NCBI GenBank assembly: GCA_025769875.1
Contig: JAGFNK010000044.1
Coordinates: forward strand, 62,001 to 126,000
DNA from: Russula earlei
Taxonomy: Eukaryota; Basidiomycota; Agaricomycetes; Russulales; Russulaceae
DNA: 64,000 bases
Reading direction: 5' to 3'
Shown: piece after piece, positions 30,869-41,195 of the stretch
How positions within the stretch are numbered: position 1 is the stretch's first letter
Layout of the letters: each line of letters starts with the position of its first letter
Position numbers and translations under genes: made by a program
The notes under the pieces: generated by a model
Database searches by the model: none
The model's input: only the letters and a program-made list of their open reading frames with translations
What the model was told of the DNA's origin: nothing

Positions 30869-31772
30869 CCCATCGCCTTGACTTGGTGCAAGACTTGCAT
30901 AGCAAGCCTGTCGCCTGTCCAAGTCTTACCTTCATCCCGGGCCATGAATGTAGTTCTGCCATTGCCCTCTTGCCCTCACTGGATGGGGTGATGGGGTGAG
31001 GTGGAGGTGGAGGGGCAAGTGAGTGGATGCAGGCAGACTCGAGGATGTGACTTGAGGCTAGTGTCGTCCAACCGGATTCCAAGTTCGTCTGCGCGGCACT
31101 CTAAGCAGAGCATCCACTATTTGCGAGGAACATGGGACCGACGAGACAATTCGAGGCAGCCTGAGCGCAGACACGTGGTGCCAGTGGTGGCCATGATACT
31201 GGTTTGTCCCCGCAATGTTATTGAATCTACGCATCGTAATATAATTATGTTTCTCCATACCTCCATACATCATGACCCAGATAAAACGCGCAGTGTGAAG
31301 CAAATAATGTCTTACCAGTTATTTCAGCTTTGTTGTAGACAAAACTGATGCTCTTGAGTACCCAAGAGTGTCTCCCATTATAGTACTCAGTACTTGTAGC
31401 TACCTATGATCCACTGTGAGCATCAAGGTATCGTGGCTACCAATTGTCCTGATCATAGGTGAGTTCAGCAATCGGGTCATCCGCAGAAATGATGATAGGA
31501 TGCAGTCAAGTTCTCAATTCCGTTCAATCAAAGGATACAAGGGACAGAGTGACGGAGAAGGAAGAGATATACCATCCAAGGGGTGACATCCATGTTAGGT
31601 GCATTCGCCTCCCAATCTTCTTAACAACTGAGAGTATCACAATCATGGTGGGGATCAAGGCTCATGTGGGTGTGGACAACAGTTTGAACTGACCTGTTGT
31701 CAAGGTAATCCAGTCTAGCAACCGCTCATATACCACAGCTAATGAATATACAGTAACTAACAAAAGGCATAT
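30869..31772. other. Stretch between gypsy element and F-box D
   Basis: No gene is recognised. 31630-31690 (gagagtatcacaatcatggtggggatcaa) recurs in similar form near 39205 and 36845, each time downstream of an F-box gene, marking duplicated 3' flank. Confidence 0.5.
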
Positions 31773-33358
31773 TCAGCGACGAATCAGGTTCACGGGGTGG
31801 CCCGCAACCCGGCGGGCATCGATGAATCTCCTGAACCCATCCGCAGCGTCATCTGATGCTGAATATGAGAGTTCTTTCAGCTCTGGAAAGAGCTCCAGAG
31901 GAAGTTCTCCATCCTCTAATCGTAGACAACGAACGACTTCCCCGACGAGTTCATTGTTGACGAGAAGGGCCTTCACGTTCCTAAATGGCCTGAGAAGCTT
32001 GCGCCAGTGAGAGCGGTCGGCTTCGTTATATTCCTCCGGCGACAGATCATCTTTTGCATATGTAAGAGCGAGGTGTTCCACCGTAGAAAATACCGGGCTG
32101 AGGTCATCGAAAATTTGTGCCATGGAGGATACCTGCAAGGAAAGGGGTCGATAGGCAACATCCAAATAGAAGGAGTACATCTTGGCTCCTTCACAGGGAT
32201 AAACTTTGACGTCAATGCCCGAGTCGTCGAAGTAAAACTGGGCAGCGTTCATTCGGAGGTTCTTTGTCGTTTTCATGAATTGCAGGAGGCGTGGTAAAGA
32301 GAAGGTAGGCTCATTCGCGAAACGGAGTTGAAATTTCTCGAGGAGGGGAGTGGTGATGCGAGGAAGAAATGCTTCCAGATAAGCGATCGGACCCCCGAAC
32401 CCTAACCAGCGAAGGTTGGGAAGTGTGGCATGGGTCATGGTCGACATATCCGACAGCTCCCTCACGATATCACTGCTGGGGAAATAGCAGCGAAATGCGA
32501 TTCCGAGTGTCTCCAGCTGAGGCATGTGGGAAAGACGTTGGAGCAGTTCATTTGGGCGGAATGAGGTTGATGGATGGATCCTTTGAAGTGAGAGCGTGAC
32601 AAGGCCATTGGGAGTCGTAAGTAAGGGAGATCGTATCGGAAAACCGAAGCTGTGCAACACAAGGTGGGACAGGCGTGGCGCCCGAAAGGTTGTAGGAAGC
32701 GTCAAGCTCATCTGGGTCAGGTCCCTTGACTGTGCCTCGAGATAGAGGAATTCAAGTATTGGAAATTCGTCGTCGACGGCCACGATGAACTTTTGCAGAT
32801 TTGGGAGAGGCATCAGAAGGCGGATACGGCGCAAGCGATTACGATGCCGGAGTGCAAGCATTACTCTCTCTTCATCCTCCGCAGTGATGTAGTGATTTTC
32901 ATCGATGTGATCGATTATGAGAGGAAAGGGTGGTGAATGCAACAGCATTTCCGCAAGGGGTGTGCCATATGTACAGACAAGGCACAGTTGAAGATAGGAA
33001 GCTGATCTGAGAATGAGGTAGCGCCACCTTCGACAGACTTGCACAAGCTTATACCACCATCGTTCACGGTCCCATGCTCCTCCTTCTAAAACGTAGTCAT
33101 TATCAACCTCAGTGTCTTCTATGAGAACCGGCCGAGAGTGATAAAATATGTTGAGAAGTGAATCATCATCAAGGATGTAGATGGGTGTCCTGCGCAGTCG
33201 GTTGCCGCCGGTGGGCAATGGTTACTCGCACGCGCGCGCTGATGAACGTAGGAGAAGGAAGCGTACCTCGAACAGGGAATGTCACAGCTCAGCCCTTGGT
33301 CATTTCTTCTATCGGGTTGAAGGAGTGGGGTGCCAGTGGGTTGTGTGAGTTGAGACAT
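31773..33358 (-). CDS. F-box protein D
   Basis: Exons 33358-33267 and 33189-31773 (77-nt intron, GTACGC...CTGCGCAG) give 502 residues. The N-terminal exon starts MSQLTQPTGTPLLQPDRRND. F-box: TPIYILDDDSLLNIFYHSR, then RERWWYKLVQVCRRWRYLIL. The LRR-like body has MPQLETLGIAFRCY, LPNLRWLGFGGPIAYLEAF and LFPELKELSYSASDD and ends AGHPVNLIRR. It is intact and collinear with the other paralogues. The predicted role is a substrate adaptor of an SCF ubiquitin ligase; the ligand is unknown. Confidence 0.85.
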
Positions 33359-34087
33359 ATTAGGGTATTGATAACGATGCGGTCAAAGTCGACCTGACCT
33401 ATCATGGCCGGACGGAAGGAAACGATTGCCATTTAAGGCGCAGAATTGTCGGTCGGCCACAAAGGAGGAGCGCACTCACCTTCGTCAATCTATCAGCGAC
33501 TGCATGGGGATCTTCTCCAAGTCTCGATGCGCTGTGACCAACCCTTCAGCTCATCGCCATCTAACCATCACCAATGCTACAACGGCATTATTGCACTGGC
33601 TGGTCCACTCCATACTTGCGGTCGGATAGGGCATCTGCGCCTGAGGTTGTCGAGGCTTCCAAGGATGATGATCACACCATGGCGATATGTCAGAAATTTG
33701 GGAGGGTGATTATAATGGATTTTGTCGTGAATAATATCCATTATAATCACCGTCCCAATTTTCCAACTTCCAACATAGCCGGTGCCGTCCAACCAGGATG
33801 GCAAGATTTGCAGACCGGCGAGATTGAGTGGCCACGACACGAATGTAGTGTACATGGACTGCAGGTAGAAAAGAAAAGGCGACAGAACCTGCGAGGTACA
33901 TCACGATGACAGTGCCAAGTCATACGTTCAAGAACGTCCCCTGTGTTAGGTGTGTTCTGCATCGCCGATCGTAGTCAAAATCATGTTGCATATAAGAGCT
34001 CGGGCGGGTGATTGTCATGATAAACGTAAAGCAGCGTTATGAACAGATAAGATTGGGGTGCGATGACAGATCCGGTGAACTAGTCCC

Positions 34088-34790
34088 CTACATCCATCCC
34101 CGAGCCCGCATCGCTATTTCCGTGATACGGGAGCTGATTCTCCATCGTCCCATGACAGAGCTCCTATGATGTATACGAAGTGTCTTCACGTTGTAGATTG
34201 ACATGAGGAGTCTGTTCCACCGTGAGCAGTCAGCTTTATTGTGCCACTTTAGTGACACTCCCCATAGGCAGGAGAATGATTCACTACACCGGACACTATG
34301 GGCCATAGAAGATACTTGCCAGTCGAGGTTTCTGCAGGTAACATTTACTACGTCCATCAAGTGTCCCATTGATCCTGAGCCAAGAACCGCAAATTTGAGG
34401 CTCTTCGCTGTGGTTCACGATGGCATGAGCCATGAGAGTGGAGCGGTGAAACCGGTCGAGCAACTTGACGTGATACCGAGCTTCTGAAGGAGAGTCCTGG
34501 TCATCCGAGGGGAGGAAGCGCCCAGATAAGCGCCAACGTCTCCGAACTCGAACCAACCAAGGTGAAGAGATGCGCCGCGCGTCTTGATAGTGATCGCCCA
34601 TCCCAAAGCTGCTTCTCAAAATCACAGCTGAAAACATGATCCTGAGTGTCTCCAACGGACATGTAGGAAAGAGGTCGGAAGAAAGCAGTGGAGGAGAGCA
34701 GGCGGATGGGGAAAGGAACGTCTTGATCACCGATGGTGTATTATGGTAATAGGCTCGATTGTCCGTAGAAAGGTCCGCCACGCACCACAA
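34088..34790 (-). pseudogene. F-box pseudogene fragment
   Basis: Minus-strand pieces in three frames match the middle and end of the F-box family, most like gene G: SACSPPLLSSDLFPTCPLET then LRIMF (near 34660), LHLGWFEFGDVGAYLGASSP (near 34540) and NVTCRNLDWQVSSMA with WNRLLMSIYNVKTLRIH (34350-34170). The F-box and first third are missing, and frameshifts separate the pieces. It abuts the 3' end of gene E (34804). Confidence 0.8.
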
Positions 34791-34803
34791 CTCACAGCCA
34801 GGA

Positions 34804-36324
34804 TCAAGAAGGTGGATGGTGAAAGACTGTTACAGGACGGCCTTCAATCTGGCGTGCGTTGACGAACGAGAAAAATGCGTCACTCGGGTCGCCATCCTTG
34901 TAATAAATGAGCTCTTTCAGCTCGGGTAACAACTCGGGAGGATATTCTTCGTCCTCCGTTCGAAGGGAGTGAGAGAGCTCCTTGATGAGCCCACCATCCA
35001 CGTGAAGAACTTTGACTTTGGTAAACGGTATGAGAAGGTCACGCCATCTTGCGCGCTTGAAATCGTCGTCCCACTCCGATGGTAGATCATGCTCCTCATA
35101 GTTGAGAACAAGTGTCTCTACAACAGAGAGCGCTGGCACGAGCGCACTGAAAATCTGCGTTGCGGCTGAAACCTGCCAGTCGATGTGCCTGCAACCGACT
35201 GCGACATGGAAAGGGTTGATTCTGCCACCCTCACGGCGATCGGCCGTAAGATCAACTAGTTCCTGAAAGAAAAAAACCCGGGCAAATCTAAACCTGAGAT
35301 TTTCTGTCGTGTTTATAAACCGCAAGAGGTGTGGGAAGCTAAAAGTGGGCTGGTTGAAGAGTCGAATTTGGAGCGTTTCTAAGAGAGGCGTCCTGATTCG
35401 AGCGAGAAATCCCTCCAAGTAGGCCCTAACGCCCCGAAAAAAGCACAGGCGAAAGTTTGGAAGGGTAACGAGTGGCCCAACAAGATGCGACGGGTGGCTC
35501 TCGATAGCACGGGTAGTGACCGCAAACTTGAATCCAATCGAAAGACACTCTAACTGTGGCAAGGACGTAAGACGTGCGACCAAATAACTGGGGGGGAAGT
35601 ACGCAGATGGCAAGATATCCCAAAGTTCGAGATACGTGAGGCCCGTGGCGGTTGAAAGTAACGGAGATCCCATTGGGAGGGAAACGTAATATAGTGAGAG
35701 CTGGCGTAGATGTGGTGCCTGAAATGTTGCAGGAAGCATCAGGTTCGTGTCGTCCCTGGACGGAGGCCACATAAACAGGCGTTCAAGAACAGGAAATGGT
35801 TCGCTCATGGCCATTATGTGCTTCAGCAGATTTGTGGCGGGCATCCTAAGGCCGATACGACGCACACGATCACGATATTGGAGTGCAAGCAGGATAGCCT
35901 CCTCGTCTTCAACGGTTACTTCGCGAGCATCGTCCTGATAGTTGACGATGAGTGGAAGAGGAGGTGAATGTGCCAACATCTCGGCCACAGGCGTGCCATA
36001 CGTGCAGACGAGATGGAGAGCTAAGCGAACTGGTGATGAAAGGATAAGGTACCGCCACCGACGGCAGACCTGTGCGAGCTTGTACCACCAACGGGCGCTG
36101 TCCCAATCGGGGTCCGAGAGGACGTCATTATATGATGCCGAAATATCCTCTGGATAGATATCGAAAACGTTGAGGAGCACATCATCGTCGAGCAAGTGGA
36201 TTGGTGTGAATGAGCCGGGTCTGTTGTCCAAGTCGGGAGAGTCATTACTAGGAGGTAAAATGATATAGAAGCAAGGAGAGTACCTCTGGACTCTGGATCC
36301 ACTGGGTGCATGTTGGTGGCGCAT
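34804..36324 (-). CDS. F-box protein E, divergent member
   Basis: Read as exons 36324-36284 and 36220-34804 with a 63-nt intron (GTACTC...GACAACAG), giving 485 residues from MRHQHAPSGSRVQR. The intron length is a multiple of three and it has no stop, so an unspliced 506-residue form is also open; homology to the other paralogues favours splicing. F-box: TPIHLLDDDVLLNVFDIYPE, then ARWWYKLAQVCRRWRYLILS. LRR landmarks are more diverged (LPQLECLSIGF, LPNFRLCFFRGVRAYLEGF), so it is probably the oldest array member. Confidence 0.85.
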   Translation of the reverse strand: MRHQHAPSGSRVQRYSPCFYIILPPSNDSPDLDNRPGSFTPIHLLDDDVLLNVFDIYPEDISASYNDVLSDPDWDSARWWYKLAQVCRRWRYLILSSPVRLALHLVCTYGTPVAEMLAHSPPLPLIVNYQDDAREVTVEDEEAILLALQYRDRVRRIGLRMPATNLLKHIMAMSEPFPVLERLFMWPPSRDDTNLMLPATFQAPHLRQLSLYYVSLPMGSPLLSTATGLTYLELWDILPSAYFPPSYLVARLTSLPQLECLSIGFKFAVTTRAIESHPSHLVGPLVTLPNFRLCFFRGVRAYLEGFLARIRTPLLETLQIRLFNQPTFSFPHLLRFINTTENLRFRFARVFFFQELVDLTADRREGGRINPFHVAVGCRHIDWQVSAATQIFSALVPALSVVETLVLNYEEHDLPSEWDDDFKRARWRDLLIPFTKVKVLHVDGGLIKELSHSLRTEDEEYPPELLPELKELIYYKDGDPSDAFFSFVNARQIEGRPVTVFHHPPS

Positions 36325-36976
36325 TTATGGGAACAGCAAAGAGGCATGCCAGTCTTGATTTAGACTCCGCTATTCGGCAGCAGAGAGTAGTTACCGTCAT
36401 GCTATGCTATGAGTCTATCTGCATTGCCTGCGACATCGTCCTGCCCGTCAGATGGAGTCTGTTTCCTGCTATGCTATGTGACAACACATTAGCGTGGCCC
36501 CTCCCTCGCCACTCTTACCCAAGAGTTGCCTCGTTCTTATTTCCGGCTGGTGGGCTTCATGTCGTTGCCTTCGGCCTTTGCATCGCGTCAACTCTTTCTG
36601 TCTTACTCTGTGAACTGTCCTTGTGACTACATCAGGGTCGACTATCGGCGCACATTCGCCGGAATATAAATAATATATTGACCACAGGTAAGCATTTTAA
36701 GTACAGTGAGTGATATAGGTATGATAAGAATATAATCACAGACGGCTAGAGGAAAAGGGAAGAGGACGAACGTACAGCGTGTATGAGAACGAGTATACAT
36801 CTAGGGGGATGAATTTCAGATAACACATGTATTCCCCAATCTGACCATCACGATCATAATGGCTATCAAAGCTCGTGTGGGTGAGGATCTCAGTCGGGAC
36901 GGTCCCTGGAATCATACATGAGTTGACTGTGCTCGAACCGAGACCAGCCACTCACCGTCGCGCATCAAACTTATGT
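36325..36976. other. Stretch between F-box E and F
   Basis: No gene is recognised. 36840-36950 resembles the 3' flanks of genes D and G. Confidence 0.5.
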
Positions 36977-38516
36977 TCACCGACGGACCGGAAGTACAGG
37001 GAGACCTGCGGCCTGGCGACCATTGATGAATCCGGTAAACACATCGACAGAATCACTTCCTCCAAAGTATGAGAGGTCCTTCAGCTCGGGCAATATATCC
37101 TGAGGAAGCTCTCCATCCTCCAATCGTAGACAACGAGAGACCTCCCCCATGAGTTCCTCGTCGACGACGAGGGACCTCACATTCCTGAATGACCTGAGAA
37201 GTTTGCGCCACTCTGAGCGATCTGCTCCATTGTATCTCCCAAGCCACGAGTTAACTTTCGCATATGCGAAAGTGAGGTGTTTTACCTCCGAGAATACTGG
37301 GCTAAGCCCATCGAAGATTTCTGCCAAGGAAGATACCTGCAATCCAGGGAGTTGGCAGGGAACATCCATGTATAAAGAATACATCTTGGCCCCTTTGCGA
37401 GGATAAACTTTCACAGCCACGCCCGAGTCATCGAAGACGAACTCGGCACTGCGCAATCTGAGGTCCCTGGTTGCGCTCAGGAACTGGAGGAGGTGTGGTA
37501 CGGAGAACGTCAACTCCCTGACATAAAAAAATATTTGGAGCTTCTCGAGGAGAGGTGTGGTGATGTGAGAAAGAAGCGCTTCCAGGTAAGCGTTGGCACC
37601 CCCAAACCCGAACCAGCGAAGGTTAGGCAGCGTGGCATGTGCCGTGAAGGCCATACCGAACAGTTCCCTCTCGATATCACGGGTGAGAAGGGGGGGGTAA
37701 CAGTGGATCCCAAGTGTCTCTAGCTGAGGCATGAGCGAAAGACGTTGCAACAGTTCATTTGGGCGGAACGGGGGAATCCATTGAAGTGAGAGCGTGACAA
37801 GGGCAACGGAAGTGGCAAGGAGGGGGGATCCCAGTGGAAGATTGAAGTTCATGGATGTGAAGTGGCACAGACATGGCGCGCAAAAGGCCTCAGGGAGCGT
37901 CAAGCTCGAGCTCGCACCGCCCTCTGTATGAGCGTCGACGAACAGGAATTCCAGCATCGGAAATTCATCGTCGATGGCCGCGACGAGCTTTTGCAGATTT
38001 GCGACGGGCATCATGAGGCGGATGCGGCGCACGCGATTGCGGTGCCGGAGAGCAAGCATTATTCCCTCTTCTTCTTCGGCAGTGATCTCATGGTCTCCGT
38101 TGATGTAATCGAGAATGAGGGGAAGGGGAGGCGAATGTGCCAGCATGTCGGCTACAGGCACACCATATGTACAGACAAAGCAAAGTCGAAGATAGGAAGC
38201 TGACCCGAGAATGAGGTACCGCCATCTTTGACAAACCTGCGCGACCCGATACCACCAGCGCTCGCGGCCCCATTCTCCTCCAGCTAAGATGTCGTCGTCG
38301 TCGTCCTCGGCTTCGTTTACTAGGACGGGCCGAGAGAGATAGAACATGTTAAGAAGAGAATCATCGTCGAGGATGTGGATAGGTGTGCTGTGTGGCCAGT
38401 TGCCCAAGGACATTGGTTACTCATACCCTGATAAAGATCATAAAGGGAGCGTACCACCAGCGTGGGGTTCTCGTGGGGGACTGACTGAGAGGGATAGGCT
38501 CTGTGAGATGAGACAT
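36977..38516 (-). CDS. F-box protein F
   Basis: Exons 38516-38455 and 38387-36977 (67-nt intron, GTACGC...CACACAG) give 490 residues starting MSHLTEPIPLSQSPTRTPRW. F-box: TPIHILDDDSLLNMFYLSRP, then RERWWYRVAQVCQRWRYLIL. The LRR-like body has MPQLETLGIHCYPP, LPNLRWFGFGGANAYLEAL and ILPELKDLSYFGG. The intron contains an ATG in frame with exon 2, giving an alternative unspliced start (478 residues), but the shared junction in all paralogues argues for the spliced form. It is intact. Confidence 0.85.
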
Positions 38517-39310
38517 AGGAGGGGAATAAGTAAGCCCTTATAGATGAAGATGCCGTACGGTCAAACTTTAAAACCAAAGACGAAGGCTGCACCAAGGCTG
38601 CGAGGCCAGATCCGTCGGCATGCCTGCCACACTCCACGTCGTCTGCTAGTAGGTTACATGTACCATGAGGCCTGTATGAAGGAAGCTGTCTTCGTCTCTG
38701 TTGACTTTCCCGCCTTGTATCTGATCGGACACGTACAGTACTCCGTACTATCACGACAGGCAGGAAGGGATAAGTCAAGTCCAACATAAATTACATTACA
38801 TAAGTAAGGTCATACTAAGGAATATTTTATTTTTACTTTTATTGTCTACTAAGTTGACTACAAGTGGTCTTGCTTTCTTTGACAGTCTCCGCTCCTCTCG
38901 AGAAAGGTGCTCACGCATCGAGCAGCCTCCATCATATTTCTTCGTCCAGTAGGTGCGCCTCTCGAGGTTTGATAGAGTCGACTTTGTGAATACATCGGGA
39001 TCAGACATCAACACGGACACGGAATATGTACGATCGCGGGTAAGGCGATCTGAGTACATCGAACAATGATAGGGAGCTCGAGCAGTTGATGTGCTAATTC
39101 AAGACCCAGCTGACCAAAGAGGATGAAAGGTACGAGGTATGCGTCATGGAAAGCTAATGTCTATGCCAAGTGCGTTCCGCGCGTCCCGAGCTCCTTACGG
39201 CCTCGAGAACTGAGAGCATCATAATCATGGTGGGAATCAGATCGAACGATAAAAGAACAGTTCGGTAGATCATACATTAGATGGGAGCCCTGAGCGTCGC
39301 CACACCACGA
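38517..39310. other. Stretch between F-box F and G
   Basis: AT-rich centre (38790-38860). No gene is recognised. 39200-39260 is similar to the 3' flanks of genes D and F. Confidence 0.5.
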
Positions 39311-41003
39311 CTATCCACGCACAAGGCTTACAGGCCGGCCTGCGATCTGCCGTGCTTTGACAAATCGGGAGAATGTGTCCCCTGCATCCGTGCCCAAGCC
39401 CGCGTCGCCGCTTCTATAATATGAAAGTTCGGTCAGCCCTGGCAGCAGCTCCATGTGGGACTCTCCATCGGTCCATTGCAGACAACGAGAGAGTTCGCCG
39501 ACGAGGCTGCCATGCACGCGGAGGGCTTTCACGTTGTTAAATGACCTAAGGAGTCCGCGCCACTGCGAGCGGTCAGCCTCACTGTGCACCCCTGGCGGCG
39601 AACTGCGCTCCCTATAGTCAAGGGAGAGATTTACCACGCCGGAGGATATGGGGCTGAGGATGTTAAAGATTCGTGCCACCGAGGATACCTGCCAGTCGAG
39701 GCCTCGGCAGGTAACGTATATGAAGGCATGTATCCTGGGTTCGTCGCGATATAGCATCGCGCCAACTCCTCCACCATAGAACCTGAGACCGGCGCCGCTG
39801 AATCTGAGGTTCCTCGCTGCGGTCATAAAAGGGAGGAGGCACGGGAGTGGTGAGGTAAATGGATTGAGCAACATGATGTGCAGCTTCTCGAGGAGAGGGG
39901 TCGTCATCCGCGGAAGAAGCGCTTCCAGATAAGCGCTTTCACCTCCGAACTCGAACCAGCGGAGATCAGGGAGGGCGACGCGTGTCTTTATCGGCGTGTT
40001 CAACAGCTCCCTCTCGACATCGCGGTTTGGGGGAGGGGGCGGAAAGGTGATCCTGAGCGTCTCCAATCGACGAACGAGCGAAAGAAGCTGGAGCAGATCA
40101 TTGGGCGAGAAGTAAGCGGACGGGGGAATGTTCTGGAGCGAGAGCGCGACGACGCCCGTGGCCGTCGTGAGCAACGGAGATCCTATGGGGCAGAAAACGT
40201 TGAACAACACAAGGCGCCGCAGACGCGGCGCTCGAAGCGTGTCGGGGAGCGTCAAGTGAGCGTTGGGCTTGGTCGGAGGCCGGATGTAGAGGTAATCGAG
40301 GATCGGAAAGTCGCCATCCATGGCCATCATGAAGTTCTGCAATTTCGGAAGGGGGACCGCGAGCCGGACGCGGCGGACGCGATGACGCTGCTGAAGAGCG
40401 AGCGTTATTCGCCCTTCGTCCCTCGCCGTGATGTCGTGATGTTGATCGAGGAGATCGACGATCAGCGGGAGGGGAGGCGAATGCGCCAGCATATCTGCCA
40501 CCGGCGTGCTGCGTGTGCAGACGAGGCAGAGGCCTAGGTAAGGTGCCGAGGCGAGCAAGAGGTACCGCCATCTCCGGCAAACGTGCGCGAACTTGTACCA
40601 CCAACGCTCGCGGTCCCACTCGCCTCCTTGTAAACGTGACGTGGGGTAAGTCTCGGCTTCCTCCATTAGGTCCGGGCGATAAAGATAAAATATATTGAGA
40701 AGCGAGTCGTCATCGAGGACGTGGATAAATGTGCGATGGGGTCTGGGTGCGCAGGAGCAGGTTTAAGCAGAAGCTGAAGAGAGCATGGGGGTTAAATACT
40801 TGGAGTGTTTGGGGGCGCGATTGGGTGCACTTGGGCGAGGGTAAATAGATGTGCTACGGGTGATAGGTGTTAAGGTTGCTCGTAACCGCGTTCCAAGGAG
40901 CGTACCCCGGGTGCTGTGACTCAGGACTAGGTGCTCTTCGCCCGCGATTTCTGACAAATGTGATAAATGGAAGACAAAGGATGGTAGATAAGCAGTGAGG
41001 CAT
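39311..41003 (-). CDS. F-box protein G
   Basis: Exons 41003-40906 and 40742-39311 give 509 residues. The intron (163 nt, GTACGC...GCACCCAG) is longer than in the other members. The N-terminal exon MPHCLSTILCLPFITF resembles that of gene A. F-box: HVLDDDSLLNIFYLYRP, then RERWWYKFAHVCRRWRYLLL. The LRR-like body has LVRRLETLRITFPPPP and LPDLRWFEFGGESAYLEAL and ends AGRPVSLVRG. It is GC-richer than its paralogues and is the likely source of the pseudogene at 34.1-34.8 kb. It is the last member of this subfamily in the array. Confidence 0.85.
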
Positions 41004-41195
41004 GGCAGGGGGGTGGGCGATGATGGATGGTGTGCCCTGTACCCTCGCCCACTCTGCGACATCTTAACAACCGTTCAGAGGTCATCGATCCAGATCTAGA
41101 TTGTCATTACCAACACTACACAACAAATATAAATAACCGCCTACCAACCGCACCTCTCCATCATGCGAGAAGAAACATACCAACAACAAACCCGC

